A stretch of DNA of 64,000 nucleotides from JASGTU01 sp963821815 (GTDB lineage Bacteria; Chloroflexota; Anaerolineae; Caldilineales; Caldilineaceae): the NCBI GenBank assembly GCA_963821815.1, contig CAWGFG010000006.1, positions 1,798,001 to 1,862,000 on the forward strand, given 5' to 3'. The notes under the pieces are model-generated. The model saw only the letters and a list, made by a program, of their open reading frames with translations. It was not told the DNA's origin and did no database searches. Below are positions 1-9,064 of this stretch, piece after piece (within the stretch, counting starts at the first letter, position 1; every line of letters starts with the position of its first letter). The position numbers and the translations under genes are program-made.

Positions 1-2
1 CC

Positions 3-275
3 GCAGATACAGCGAACTTGAATCTGGTGTCTGAAGCAATATCGGCAGAATCGGCTGACCCCGTAGCGCAACAGGCGCTAAAAACTGAATCACTATTGTG
101 GCTCGCACTACAGTCCGAGCTCGGTTTCTATCCAAATTCTCCGACAGCCGACCTAAATATGCGTGTGCAAGATGCACAGACGGAATTGGCCAGGTTAGGA
201 CACCCATTAGCGCTGCCCGTAGCGTACGATGAGACGAGTCAACCCGCGGGCTATCGCATCATGGCAACCCCGTAA
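3..275 (+). CDS. C-terminal part of an unidentified protein (cut by window edge)
   Basis: The frame is open to the left edge, so the gene starts outside the window. A TTG at 18 is the first possible internal start, but nothing like a ribosome site precedes it. The visible 85-90 residues are Ala/Leu-rich and helical in character, with a segment rich in Glu, Leu and Gln, and end in a TAA stop. I recognise no motif and give no function. A strong promoter for the next transcription unit begins about 90 bases after the stop, so this gene probably ends its own unit here. Confidence 0.5.
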   Translation, partial: ADTANLNLVSEAISAESADPVAQQALKTESLLWLALQSELGFYPNSPTADLNMRVQDAQTELARLGHPLALPVAYDETSQPAGYRIMATP

Positions 276-361
276 CAACACCGTCCTCTCGAGGGAAATT
301 TGGGCCGTCTCACTTGCCGTTAACTGTGGCCCTATCGTACTAGTGCATTTATAGAATTTGT

Positions 362-390
362 TTGACAACCACGTGCCAACACACTATACT
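362..390 (+). promoter_or_regulatory. Sigma-70-type promoter of a non-coding unit
   Basis: TTGACA at 362-367 is separated by exactly 17 bases from TATACT at 385-390. Transcription should begin near 397. No ORF with a ribosome site follows before the terminator at 567-604, so the promoter appears to drive an RNA rather than a protein. Confidence 0.75.
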
Positions 391-396
391 GTTGTT

Positions 397-604
397 AACG
401 CTGAATTAACACATTACCGTAGATTTCGGATCATTCTGTTAATACGGCACGACGACCTAATCGTTAGTACAAACTGGATCAACAGAATGGCACTCTGAAG
501 CATTAGTTGAGGCAACTATTGGTGATTCAGAAACTCCCTGACGAACCGAAAAACCTATTCATTTTCCACTCAGGTATGCGCTTGCGCCTGAGTGTTTTCT
601 TTTG
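397..604 (+). ncRNA. Candidate structured small RNA, about 200 nt
   Basis: The stretch lies between a near-consensus promoter and an intrinsic terminator and has no credible ORF. Three helices can be drawn by eye. CTGAATTA (401-408) pairs with TGATTCAG (523-530) and closes a domain. CATTCTGTT (432-440) pairs with AACAGAATG (481-489). TAGTTG (504-509) pairs with CAACTA (513-518) over a 3-base loop. This gives a three-way-junction layout. It lacks the rod shape of classical 6S RNA and the conserved core of SRP RNA or tmRNA, so the class is unknown. It could instead be a long regulated leader of the SWIM gene at 780, but the terminator argues for a free RNA. Confidence 0.5.
567..604 (+). terminator. 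Intrinsic terminator of the small RNA
   Basis: CACTCAGG (567-574) pairs with CCTGAGTG (587-594) across a 12-base loop, followed directly by TTTTCTTTT. Confidence 0.75.
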
Positions 605-779
605 TGACCGGTTATTGAGCACTATACAGAACGAGTAGTTCATCACTGCTAGAACCGTCGCATCTTCGATAACATCGTAGAATTTCGTCATCGAACAGAC
701 AGACGATCAGTACCAACTAGTATTCCGCCTTTCGGTCATATATGGCGTCTCACCGACGCACAGTAGAAAGGACTTACTC

Positions 780-1037
780 ATGGACTCAGTGGCAAGCCGA
801 ATTATCAAGAGTCGACAGTACGCACAGGAGCGAGATGAGCGTATTCGAGTGCACACGTTTGAGATTGAATTGCACGGCGAACATGCCAACCACGTCGTTC
901 ACTATGACCATGGTTCATGGACTTGTGACTGCGAAGAATACCAGCTTCGCGGTGTATGTGCGCACATCATGGCGATGGAAGAGATCCTTGGTGATTCCGT
1001 AGAGCCTGCCCCGCTGCAAAGCCCGCAGACGGCGTAG
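780..1037 (+). CDS. Small SWIM zinc-finger protein
   Basis: This 85-residue protein has the SWIM zinc-binding signature C49-x-C51-x8-C60-x-H62, in the local sequences CDCEEY and CAHIM. Before it is a stretch that reads like the beta-strand part of a SWIM domain (HVVHYDHGSWTCDC). In known proteins SWIM domains bind zinc and mediate protein or DNA contacts, often in recombination mediators or SWI2/SNF2 ATPases. Here the domain stands almost alone, with a charged N-terminal helix. The ATG at 780 is preceded by AAAGGA at a suitable distance, which decides this frame over an overlapping one beginning at 742. It is monocistronic, downstream of the small-RNA unit. A partner ATPase is not present in the window, so its role is unknown. 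Confidence 0.75.
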   Translation: MDSVASRIIKSRQYAQERDERIRVHTFEIELHGEHANHVVHYDHGSWTCDCEEYQLRGVCAHIMAMEEILGDSVEPAPLQSPQTA

Positions 1038-1273
1038 AGCACGCTTGCGCTGGTAGAATCGCGTAGTGTAGCTGAGGGGACGGCGATCTGTCGTCCTCTT
1101 GTTTTATCCAAATTGCTAATGGCCGACAATATCGGCTCATACTGCTCCTTGAACGCCACACAGACCGGCGGATCGGGCAAATTGAACAGCGCATAAGGCG
1201 ATCGCTCTTCGTCCATCGCTCCTGCCTGTGATATTCTTGTGCCCACGAATTCGTTTAGTACACTTGGGAGCAC

Positions 1274-2392
1274 TTGGTCCGCTTGAGGCGCTACATCACT
1301 CTGCTGATAGGCATCGCCGTCAGCGCCTTCTTTATTTATATCGCCCTACCGGGTCTACATCTGAGCGAGGTAGCCGACGCTATGCGTACGGCTAATTATT
1401 GGTGGTTGGCTCCGGGAATTGCCGTTTATTTCGGCGGCTTGTGGGTCCGTTCGTGGCGATGGCATTTCACGCTGCGTGAGATCAAGAACGTTCCAACCGT
1501 TCGACTTTTTCCACTCACCTGCATCGGCTACTTTGGCAATAATGTCTATCCATTTCGCGCCGGCGAAGTGCTGCGGTCGGTCGTCCTGAAAGGGACCGAA
1601 CAAATTGCCATCAGCTCCAGCTTGGCTACCGTACTCATAGAGCGCATCTTTGACGGACTGGTGATGCTTTTGTTCGTCTTTATCGCACTGCCGTTCGCGC
1701 CTATGCCGGCTGAATATCGTCGTCTGGTCATTATGCTCACAGTGCTAATGTTGGCAGCAACCGGCGTCTTCATCTGGCTGGCTGTGCGTCCGAAGCGCAT
1801 CATTGCCGTCTACAGTTGGTTTGCCACCAGACTATTACCCACTGGCATACGCGAAAAGACGGACATACTGGTTGAGCGTTTTCTGGAAGGTCTGAGCAGT
1901 CTGGCAAATCCATCAGACGTCGTCATGATCTTTCTGACCAGTGTCGTAATCTGGCTGCTGGAAACGGTCAAGTATTGGTTCGTTATGCACGCATTTCCCT
2001 TCGAAGTCAGTTTCATTGTCCTTATGTTGATGAATGGTCTCGTTAACCTGGCAACAACGCTGCCGTCTGCTCCGGGCTACATCGGTACGTTCGACACGCC
2101 TGGCATCGAGACGCTGACAGCGTTCGGCATAAACCGCGACTTGGCTGCCAGTTATACGTTTACATTACATGCGGCACTTTGGTTGCCGGTTACAATGGTG
2201 GGAGCGTATTATTTCTGGCGCAAACAACTGAGTTGGTCGGATTTCGGCGCAGCGCAGAAAGCCGCGCTCTCCGAGCAAGCTGAACCATCGGAAGAAGAGT
2301 TGATATTATTGTACCAGGCGGAGCGGAACAATTCCGGCAACATTTCAGATGCTGGTACTACTATAGGGTCTACCAAAACGCCAGTAAAATAG
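1274..2392 (+). CDS. Flippase-like integral membrane protein (YbhN/AglD/MprF-N family)
   Basis: The 372-residue protein is almost entirely hydrophobic helices, about eight, with a polar C-terminal tail from about residue 325. The family signature N-x-x-x-P-x-R-x-G-E is present as NNVYPFRAGE at 89-98. This fold is shared by the lysylphosphatidylglycerol synthase transmembrane domain and by predicted flippases for lipid-linked sugars or isoprenoid carriers. The next gene makes UDP-glucuronate, so a role in envelope glycolipid or polysaccharide transport is plausible but inferred. The start is uncertain: TTG 1274 sits only 3 bases after GGAG, while TTG 1283 has a better distance. Confidence 0.75.
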   Translation: MVRLRRYITLLIGIAVSAFFIYIALPGLHLSEVADAMRTANYWWLAPGIAVYFGGLWVRSWRWHFTLREIKNVPTVRLFPLTCIGYFGNNVYPFRAGEVLRSVVLKGTEQIAISSSLATVLIERIFDGLVMLLFVFIALPFAPMPAEYRRLVIMLTVLMLAATGVFIWLAVRPKRIIAVYSWFATRLLPTGIREKTDILVERFLEGLSSLANPSDVVMIFLTSVVIWLLETVKYWFVMHAFPFEVSFIVLMLMNGLVNLATTLPSAPGYIGTFDTPGIETLTAFGINRDLAASYTFTLHAALWLPVTMVGAYYFWRKQLSWSDFGAAQKAALSEQAEPSEEELILLYQAERNNSGNISDAGTTIGSTKTPVK

Positions 2393-2574
2393 AACTGTTT
2401 ACCGAGGCGCATCAAAACGATTACTATTATAGAACCATTAAGCCGTTCAAATGGACGATCGGCACAAAGAATGCGGGCAGAGTACAGCAGCAAAGTTGGG
2501 TAAGTAGTAGCTACAAGAGAGAATTTGGCACAAGGCACTTACTCCACAGAACTGAAAAGTAAGGAGACTCAAGA

Positions 2575-3894
2575 ATGAAGAACATCGCTGTAGCCGGTAC
2601 TGGTTACGTCGGGCTGACCACAGGCACCTGTTTTGCCGATCTTGGCAATGATGTGACGTGCATAGACATCAGCCAGGAGAAAATCGATTCATTATTAGCG
2701 GGTCAAGTGCCCATATACGAACCCGGTCTGGCTGAAATAGTTGTGCGCAACGTGCAGGCAGGTCGTCTGCACTTCACCACCGACTACGAAGAAGCCCTTG
2801 CGAATGCTGAATTTGTCTTCATTTGCGTCGGAACGCCGAGCGGCGTTGACGGCGAAGCAGACCTGCGCTACGTACGTATGGCAGCTGAGTCCATCGCTAA
2901 CCTGATGGATCATCCGCTCATTGTTGTGAACAAGAGTACGGTGCCCGTAGGCACAGGCGACTGGGTAGCCGACATCATCAATCGCAGCCAACCATCGCCT
3001 ATTGAGTTTGATGTGGTGAGTTGCCCGGAGTTCATGCGTGAAGGCTCTGCAATTTACGACTTTATGAATCCGGACCGCGTCGTGCTGGGCAGCAACAACC
3101 CGGAGGCTGCCGAAAAGGTCGCCCAGTTGCATTTACCCCTGCGTACCCGCATTGTCCTCACGGACCTGCGCACAGCAGAGATGATCAAGTACGCGAGCAA
3201 CGCCTTTCTTGCGACGCGTATCAGCTTCATCAACGAGATCGCTGCCATCTGTGAACGCCTGGGTGCAGACATCCAAGAAGTGGCGGTCGGTATGAGCTAC
3301 GATAAGCGTATTGGACCGCATTTCCTCAACGCTGGCCTTGGCTACGGTGGAAGCTGCTTCCCCAAGGATGTGAAAGCTCTCGAGCATATGGCACTAGTTG
3401 AAGGATCGCATCCTGCACTCTTGCGCGCCGTCATGGATATTAACCGGGATGCGCATCGCTGGCCCATATTCACATTGCGCACGTTGCTTGACCACAAGTT
3501 CGACGGCGCCACGGTTGGCCTGCTGGGTCTGGCATTTAAGCCGAACACGGACGACCTTCGCGAAGCACCTGCGCTGGAGATTGCGCGCATGTTGCAATAC
3601 GAAGGGGTTACGGTCAAGGCATATGATCCCGTTGCTATGGAAGGTGCAGTGCGAGAGAATCCGACTATCCAGTTAGCCGAAAATCCCTATGAACTGGCTA
3701 CCGGTGTCGATGCGTTGATCGTATGTACCGAATGGAATGAATTCAAGCACCTTGACCTGCAACGGATTCATGATTCTATGAAACGACCCATCGTTGTGGA
3801 TGGTCGCAACATCTACGAGCCCGAGGAAATGAACGCTATTGGATTTAAGTATCGCGCTGTGGGTCGCGGCTCCACATTTGAGGAACTGCTGTAA
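2575..3894 (+). CDS. ugd: UDP-glucose 6-dehydrogenase
   Basis: It oxidises UDP-glucose to UDP-glucuronate with two NAD+ and supplies acidic sugars for cell-surface polymers. The N-terminus is a Rossmann nucleotide site (GTGYVG). The catalytic cysteine is C261 in GGSCFPKD, and the central helix contains the family stretch KYASNAFLA. The C-terminal UDP-binding domain includes GLAFKPNTDD. The length of 439 is normal. ATG 2575 is preceded by AAGGAGA. The closely related GDP-mannose dehydrogenases share these motifs, so substrate is assigned by overall likeness only. The M16 protease gene starts directly after the stop, suggesting co-transcription. Confidence 0.9.
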   Translation: MKNIAVAGTGYVGLTTGTCFADLGNDVTCIDISQEKIDSLLAGQVPIYEPGLAEIVVRNVQAGRLHFTTDYEEALANAEFVFICVGTPSGVDGEADLRYVRMAAESIANLMDHPLIVVNKSTVPVGTGDWVADIINRSQPSPIEFDVVSCPEFMREGSAIYDFMNPDRVVLGSNNPEAAEKVAQLHLPLRTRIVLTDLRTAEMIKYASNAFLATRISFINEIAAICERLGADIQEVAVGMSYDKRIGPHFLNAGLGYGGSCFPKDVKALEHMALVEGSHPALLRAVMDINRDAHRWPIFTLRTLLDHKFDGATVGLLGLAFKPNTDDLREAPALEIARMLQYEGVTVKAYDPVAMEGAVRENPTIQLAENPYELATGVDALIVCTEWNEFKHLDLQRIHDSMKRPIVVDGRNIYEPEEMNAIGFKYRAVGRGSTFEELL

Positions 3895-3895
3895 C

Positions 3896-5167
3896 GTGCT
3901 ACGTCGTAAGCTCGCGAATGGATTACGGGTCGTCTTGCAGGAGACAAAAGTGGCGCCGGTAGCCAGCTTCTGGATCTTCTACCGCGTCGGCAGTAGGAAC
4001 GAACTACCGGGAACGACAGGTCTCAGCCACTGGGTAGAGCACATGCTCTTCAAGGGCACAGAAGCCTATCCTCGCGGCGAGTTTGACAAGGCCATCTCAC
4101 GAGCTGGCGGCATATCCAATGGCTTGACCACGCCAGACTGGACCACGTTCTTCGAGACGCTGCCGTCCGAGCGCATCGACCTGGCAATTGATTTTGAGAG
4201 CGATCGAATGTCCAACGCGGTGTTTGACGACGCAGAGACCGAGTTGGAACGGACGGTCATCCTAAGCGAACGCGAGGGCTCGGAGAACAGTTACTTCTAT
4301 ATGCTCAATGAGGAAGTACAGTCGGCTGCCTACCACCAGCACAGCTATCGCTATCCGACTATCGGATGGAAGAGCGACTTGCAGACCATTACGCGCGATG
4401 ATCTCTACGATCACTATCGCCGCTGGTACTCGCCGCGCAATGCGGTTGCAGTTGCCGTCGGCAGTTTCGATACGGATGCGATGCTGGCGAAACTTGAGCA
4501 GAACTTCGGCGCCATCACCATAAACGACAAAGAGCCCGTCCAGCCGGTCCCAGAACCAGAGCAACGTGCGGAGCGACGAATCGTACTGCGCGGGACGGAA
4601 CCCACTGGCTACTATCTGCAAGCATTCCATGTGCCAGCCGCGATGAATGCCGACTTTTTCCCGTTGATCATACTGGACGCAGTTCTCAGCGGCGCCAAGG
4701 GCATGGGGTTGTTCGGCGGCAGCGCAAACAGCCGCAGCAATCGACTCTACCGTGCGCTGGTGGACAGCGATTTATCCGTGGGCGCCGACAGCAGCTACCA
4801 TCCCACCATCGATCCAACATTGTTCATGTTCTTCGTCACTCTTGCACCGGAGGTGGAGCATCAGGTCATCGAGGATGCTATCTGGCGAGAAATCGGTGAG
4901 ATCCAGCGAAACGGCATTCGATCACGCGAACTGGATAAGGCCATCAAACAGACGAAAGCGCAGTTCGCCTACAGCTGCGAGAGTGTCACGCATCAAGCCT
5001 ACTGGCTTGGGTTCAGCGAAGTGGTCGCCACTACTCAATGGCTGGATGAGTGGCTGCCGAGCTTGGAGGCGGTGACCATTGAGGACGTGCAAAGAGTGGC
5101 GATCGAGTATCTGCAGCCGCAAAAGCAGACTGTCGGCTGGTATGTGCCGGAAGGAGCAAGCGCTTGA
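3896..5167 (+). CDS. M16 family zinc peptidase, catalytic subunit
   Basis: This 423-residue protein is a pitrilysin/processing-peptidase family member. The inverted zinc motif HxxEH is intact as H45-W-V-E48-H49, and a downstream Glu in ELERTVILSEREGS would be the third zinc ligand. The GTG at 3896, one base after the ugd stop, is preceded by GAGGA and begins with the usual M16 N-terminus (KLANGLRVV). An ATG at 3839 lies inside ugd and is unlikely. The partner at 5167 lacks the zinc motif, and such pairs normally form a heterodimer with one active site. There is no signal peptide, so it is probably cytoplasmic. Confidence 0.9.
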   Translation: MLRRKLANGLRVVLQETKVAPVASFWIFYRVGSRNELPGTTGLSHWVEHMLFKGTEAYPRGEFDKAISRAGGISNGLTTPDWTTFFETLPSERIDLAIDFESDRMSNAVFDDAETELERTVILSEREGSENSYFYMLNEEVQSAAYHQHSYRYPTIGWKSDLQTITRDDLYDHYRRWYSPRNAVAVAVGSFDTDAMLAKLEQNFGAITINDKEPVQPVPEPEQRAERRIVLRGTEPTGYYLQAFHVPAAMNADFFPLIILDAVLSGAKGMGLFGGSANSRSNRLYRALVDSDLSVGADSSYHPTIDPTLFMFFVTLAPEVEHQVIEDAIWREIGEIQRNGIRSRELDKAIKQTKAQFAYSCESVTHQAYWLGFSEVVATTQWLDEWLPSLEAVTIEDVQRVAIEYLQPQKQTVGWYVPEGASA

Positions 5168-6474
5168 TGAGCACGGACGCGGCAGAGCGACCGGCATATC
5201 CAGGACCGCACGACATCACGCGGATCACGCTGAAAAACGGCCTGACAGTACTGGTGCGGGAGAATCATCTAGCGCCAGTGACGGTGATGGAAGGTTCTCT
5301 GCGCTCTGGTTCAGTCTATGTTGCCGCAGAGCAGGCTGGCTTGGCATCGTTGACCGCCAGCATGCTCATGCGCGGCAGCGAGAACTGCAATTACGACAGC
5401 TTCAACGAACGGATTGAGGATGTCGGCGCCAACTTCTCCATCAGCTCTTCCGACCACAGCACCGACTTCGGTTATACATGCCTGTCCGAGGACTTCGGCA
5501 GTATGCTCTCTTTACTGTCCGAAACACTACAACGACCACTCTTTCCAGACGAGCATCTCCGACGGCTTCGTCGCCAGCGCCTGGTCAGCATCCAAGAACG
5601 CGATCAAGACACCTCGCAAGTGGCCAATCTGCGTTTTCTCGAAGCTATGTACGGAGACCATCCCTATGGGCGGTCCAATATCGGCTATGAGGAGACCGTT
5701 CAGCGCATCACCAGACAGGGCATGCTGGACTTCTATTCAGATACATTCGGACCTAGTAGCGCTGTCATAGCCGTATCAGGCGATGTGGAGACGGAGCGAG
5801 TCATCGAGCAGATTGAGCGCCAACTCGGCGCCTGGACAGGACCTGAGTCACTTCCAGATATTCCTGCTCCTGATACGCGTGCCGTACAACGCCAGCTGAC
5901 ATTCGAACTGCTCGACAAAGTTCAGGCAGATATCGTGATGGGATGTCCGGCTGTCGCTCGTGATCATCCCGATTTTCACCCAATTCGTCTTGCGAATACC
6001 ATTCTTGGCCGTTTCGGCATGATGGGCAGGCTCGGTGAACGCATACGCGGGGAGAAAGGGCTTGCGTATTATGCATACAGCACCTATGACGCCTCTCCGC
6101 TGGCAGGCGCGTGGTTTGCCAATGCCGGTGTAAACCCGTACAATGCCGCCATTACAATTGAGAGCATCATGGCTGAGTTCGAACGGCTAGGTGCACAGAT
6201 GGTTAGTAGCGAAGAACTCGCCGACAGCCAGGCTTATATGACTGGAATCGTGCCACTGGCCCTAGAGACAAACGAAGGCATTGCCAATACGCTGCTGCAG
6301 ATGGAATGGTATGGACTCGGATTGGACTATCTGCAGCGGTACAACGATATCATCTACAGCATCACCGCCGAGGACGTTCAGCGAGTAGCAGCGACCTATC
6401 TACAGCCGGACAGATGTCTGACTGTGCTTGCCGGTCCGGAGATCAAAACTTCGGATGCGGGAAATGAAGAGTAA
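5167..6474 (+). CDS. M16 family peptidase-like protein, non-catalytic partner
   Basis: The 435-residue protein shares the M16 fold pattern with the preceding gene, but the HxxEH position reads AGLASLTASML, so it has no zinc ligands. In bacterial M16 heterodimers this kind of subunit supplies substrate-binding residues. The C-terminal half keeps the conserved R-x-x-x-G-L-A-Y-Y motif (RGEKGLAYYAY). Its ATG overlaps the upstream TGA by one base (TGATG) and has AAGGAG about ten bases upstream, showing translational coupling. A TTG at 5164 is an alternative start. The acpS gene follows five bases after its stop. Confidence 0.88.
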   Translation: MSTDAAERPAYPGPHDITRITLKNGLTVLVRENHLAPVTVMEGSLRSGSVYVAAEQAGLASLTASMLMRGSENCNYDSFNERIEDVGANFSISSSDHSTDFGYTCLSEDFGSMLSLLSETLQRPLFPDEHLRRLRRQRLVSIQERDQDTSQVANLRFLEAMYGDHPYGRSNIGYEETVQRITRQGMLDFYSDTFGPSSAVIAVSGDVETERVIEQIERQLGAWTGPESLPDIPAPDTRAVQRQLTFELLDKVQADIVMGCPAVARDHPDFHPIRLANTILGRFGMMGRLGERIRGEKGLAYYAYSTYDASPLAGAWFANAGVNPYNAAITIESIMAEFERLGAQMVSSEELADSQAYMTGIVPLALETNEGIANTLLQMEWYGLGLDYLQRYNDIIYSITAEDVQRVAATYLQPDRCLTVLAGPEIKTSDAGNEE

Positions 6475-6479
6475 CAAAC

Positions 6480-6851
6480 ATGATTAGAACAGGTGTCGAT
6501 TTGGTTGAAATCAGTCGAGTAGAGGCGTCTACTAACCGCTACGGTGATCGCTTTCTTTCCAAGATATTCACGCCGACTGAGCAATCTATCTGCGCGGGAC
6601 GACCGGAGTCACTGGCGGCGAGGTTTGCCGCCAAGGAAGCTGTGGCAAAAGCGTTGGGCACCGGCGTGTGGCGCGGCGGTATCGACTGGACCGACATCGA
6701 GATTCTACGTGACGAAGAGACGCGGGAACCGAAGCTGATGTTACACGGCGCTGCCGCGCACCGCTCAAATGCGCTAGGTGCAGTCCACTGGTCTGTGAGC
6801 CTTACGCATTCCCGCGACACCGCCGTCGCGTTTACGGTCGCGTCCGACTGA
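6480..6851 (+). CDS. acpS: Holo-[acyl-carrier-protein] synthase
   Basis: It transfers 4'-phosphopantetheine from CoA to the serine of apo-ACP, activating fatty-acid synthesis. The metal-binding Asp is D7 in GVDLVEI and the second ligand is E53 in AAKEAVAKALGTG, both family signatures. The length of 123 is standard. It is the last gene of the ugd/M16/M16/acpS run and ends one base before the stop of the convergent gene. Pairing with peptidases has no obvious functional meaning and probably reflects operon packing. Confidence 0.92.
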   Translation: MIRTGVDLVEISRVEASTNRYGDRFLSKIFTPTEQSICAGRPESLAARFAAKEAVAKALGTGVWRGGIDWTDIEILRDEETREPKLMLHGAAAHRSNALGAVHWSVSLTHSRDTAVAFTVASD

Positions 6852-6852
6852 G

Positions 6853-8781
6853 TTAGCTATCGGGCAACTGTTCGCTTCTACCAGTACGATCTTTGTCAGA
6901 CAATACCTCCAGCACCTGGCAAGCTAGCTCATATCGACCAAAACTTGGCATGAGATAGACACCCTGCACATGAGGCAGTTCCTTCAGTTGCAACAGCAAT
7001 TCCTGCGCCATCCGCATTCCCTCATTGCGCCCATTCTTGCCTGCCAAACGCATACGCTCCAGTGCATCCTCGCATAGTGTGATACCGGGTACTTCGTTGT
7101 GTAGGAAACTGGCATGCTTATGACTCTGCAACGGAAGCACGCCGATCAGCACCGGTACAGGAAACTCACCGTACCTCTCCTCGTATAGCGCTAAGAAATT
7201 CAGCCACAACTGCGGGTCATAGATGGGTTGAGTCATGGAGAAGTGTGCGCCGCCACTCACCTTTCTATGGAAACGGTCGACCTCTTCTGCCAGGTCGTTG
7301 CGCGTCGGATCACAGGCAACTGCAATGGTGAAACCGGCCCGACGCCCCATCTCGCGGTTCGACAAGTCATAGCCTTGGTTGAAGGTGTCGATGATGCGTA
7401 CCAGGCCAATGCTGTCCACGTCATAGACTGCCGAACTCTGCTGCGTATCACCCAGACCGGGCGGATCACCTGTCAGCGCCAGAATATTGCGCACGCCCAG
7501 CGCATGCGCTCCGATAAGGTCGGCCTGCAGCCCCATCAGCGAGCGGTCGCGTGTTGTGAAATGGAGCACAGTTTCGATATCAATCTGTTGCTGAATCTGC
7601 GCACAAAGGGACAGTGCTCCCATGCGGACCCGCGCCATGGGGCTATCCGCCACGTTCACCGCATCCGCGCCTACCGCTTTGGCATGGCGAGCGCCTTCAA
7701 GCTGTTTCTCAGCCGTGAACGCACGCGGCGGGTCCACCTCCACGCTGATGACGAACCGTCCTGCCTGCAGCTTTTGCAGGATACCGGTCGCCTCCACGCC
7801 GCTTGCAGCGTCCACGTCAGCCGCCATGCTGATCCGAGGACCGGCTAGCGCCTCTGCCGCTTCGTCGTCCATTGCAGCGACGGCAAGTGAAGGACCGGAC
7901 AGACGCCGGTCTAGCGCATCGCGCATGGAGCGGATATGCATTGGCGTTGTACCGCAGCAGCCGCCAACAATGTTGGCGCCGCCATCTATAAGCGGATCCA
8001 CATGTTCGCCAAAGTACTCCGGACTGGACGGGTAGATCAACCGACCCTCTACACGAGTAGGATAGCCGGCGTTGGGCATGGCGCTGATGAGCGTGTCCAG
8101 GTCTTTGCTAGACATCTGAGCCACACTGTCCAGCATTTGCGCTGGCCCGACAGAACAATTGACGCCCACGATGTCTGCGCCGCTGGCTCTTAGGATTGCA
8201 GCTACATCACCTGGACGATGACCGCTGGCTGTCGTGCCGTCTTCGGCATACGTCATTGAGGCTAAAATGGGCAGATCGCAGATTCTGCGTGCCGTCTCAA
8301 CGCCGATTACGAGCTCTTCTAGCTCGATATAGGTTTCAAAAATAAGCAGGTCTGCACCAGCCTCCCACAGTATCTCAATTTGTTCCGTGAAGATATCAGC
8401 AATGTCGTCCCATTTACTGGAATGCTGCGGAGAGTTATAGATGCCCAGAGGGCCGATGTCACCGCCGATGAATAGCCCGCGCCCGGAGACCTCACGCACG
8501 TCGCGCACGAGCCGAACCGCCGCAAAGTTGAAATCACGCACCTTTTCTTCAAGTCCGTGCTTGGCCAGTCGATAGCGGTTTGCGCCAAAAGTGTGCGTCG
8601 TGAGAATGTCCGCGCCGGCAGCAGCGTAGGCTTGGTGCACAGCGGTCACCCAGTCAGGATGCGTTTCCACGAGCTGCTCCAAACATTGGGCGCTGCTAGC
8701 CCCGCGCGCATAAAGCATGGTACCCATGGCGCCGTCGCTCAACAGCGGGTGCGTCTGAAGCTTTTCCAGCAACGGATTCAT
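6853..8781 (-). CDS. Bifunctional homocysteine S-methyltransferase / methylenetetrahydrofolate reductase
   Basis: The 642-residue protein joins two enzymes of the methyl cycle. Residues 1 to about 300 are a homocysteine methyltransferase barrel with the zinc cysteines in GVNCSVGP and GGCCGTTP. Residues about 345-640 are a MetF-like flavin reductase with the family stretches TTRDRS and LTGDPPG. Homocysteine methylation and methyl-THF formation would thus sit in one chain, as known for YitJ-type proteins of Firmicutes and others. I chose ATG 8781 because the barrel begins directly there (LSDGAMGTML); the longer frame to 8895 adds a low-complexity leader. It is transcribed convergently with acpS. 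No S-box or cobalamin riboswitch was recognised upstream. Confidence 0.88.
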   Translation of the reverse strand: MNPLLEKLQTHPLLSDGAMGTMLYARGASSAQCLEQLVETHPDWVTAVHQAYAAAGADILTTHTFGANRYRLAKHGLEEKVRDFNFAAVRLVRDVREVSGRGLFIGGDIGPLGIYNSPQHSSKWDDIADIFTEQIEILWEAGADLLIFETYIELEELVIGVETARRICDLPILASMTYAEDGTTASGHRPGDVAAILRASGADIVGVNCSVGPAQMLDSVAQMSSKDLDTLISAMPNAGYPTRVEGRLIYPSSPEYFGEHVDPLIDGGANIVGGCCGTTPMHIRSMRDALDRRLSGPSLAVAAMDDEAAEALAGPRISMAADVDAASGVEATGILQKLQAGRFVISVEVDPPRAFTAEKQLEGARHAKAVGADAVNVADSPMARVRMGALSLCAQIQQQIDIETVLHFTTRDRSLMGLQADLIGAHALGVRNILALTGDPPGLGDTQQSSAVYDVDSIGLVRIIDTFNQGYDLSNREMGRRAGFTIAVACDPTRNDLAEEVDRFHRKVSGGAHFSMTQPIYDPQLWLNFLALYEERYGEFPVPVLIGVLPLQSHKHASFLHNEVPGITLCEDALERMRLAGKNGRNEGMRMAQELLLQLKELPHVQGVYLMPSFGRYELACQVLEVLSDKDRTGRSEQLPDS

Positions 8782-9064
8782 CTTGCGTCTCTCTAGCTTC
8801 TGCCGGCGAGCTCCAGACACGGACCACCCGGCGTTCCTATTTCTTGGTGCAGAAGCCACAACTGTGCGTACGGTCGTGGCTGGCTGTTTATACATTATTG
8901 CATAGAATGCGGTAAAATCCTCCCTTATGTCGATGGCGAGCCATTCGGTTGGTGAATGAGTGCGCTACCATGCTAGCCATGGGGGATCCTTTGATGACCG
9001 TCGGGTCACAACATGACTTCTGTCCGCACATCGCAGCCGGTCGACAGGTGGAAACGGAACGCTT

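Noticed and set aside
397..604. Interpretation of the small RNA as 6S RNA
   Set aside because: Lacks the single long rod with a central bubble; two side hairpins are drawn instead.
742..1002. Plus-strand 86-codon frame overlapping the SWIM gene
   Set aside because: The alternative frame at 780 has a better ribosome site and an intact zinc motif; this one has no recognisable content.
7228..7848. 206-codon plus-strand frame
   Set aside because: Fully antisense to the methyltransferase/MTHFR gene, whose motifs are continuous.
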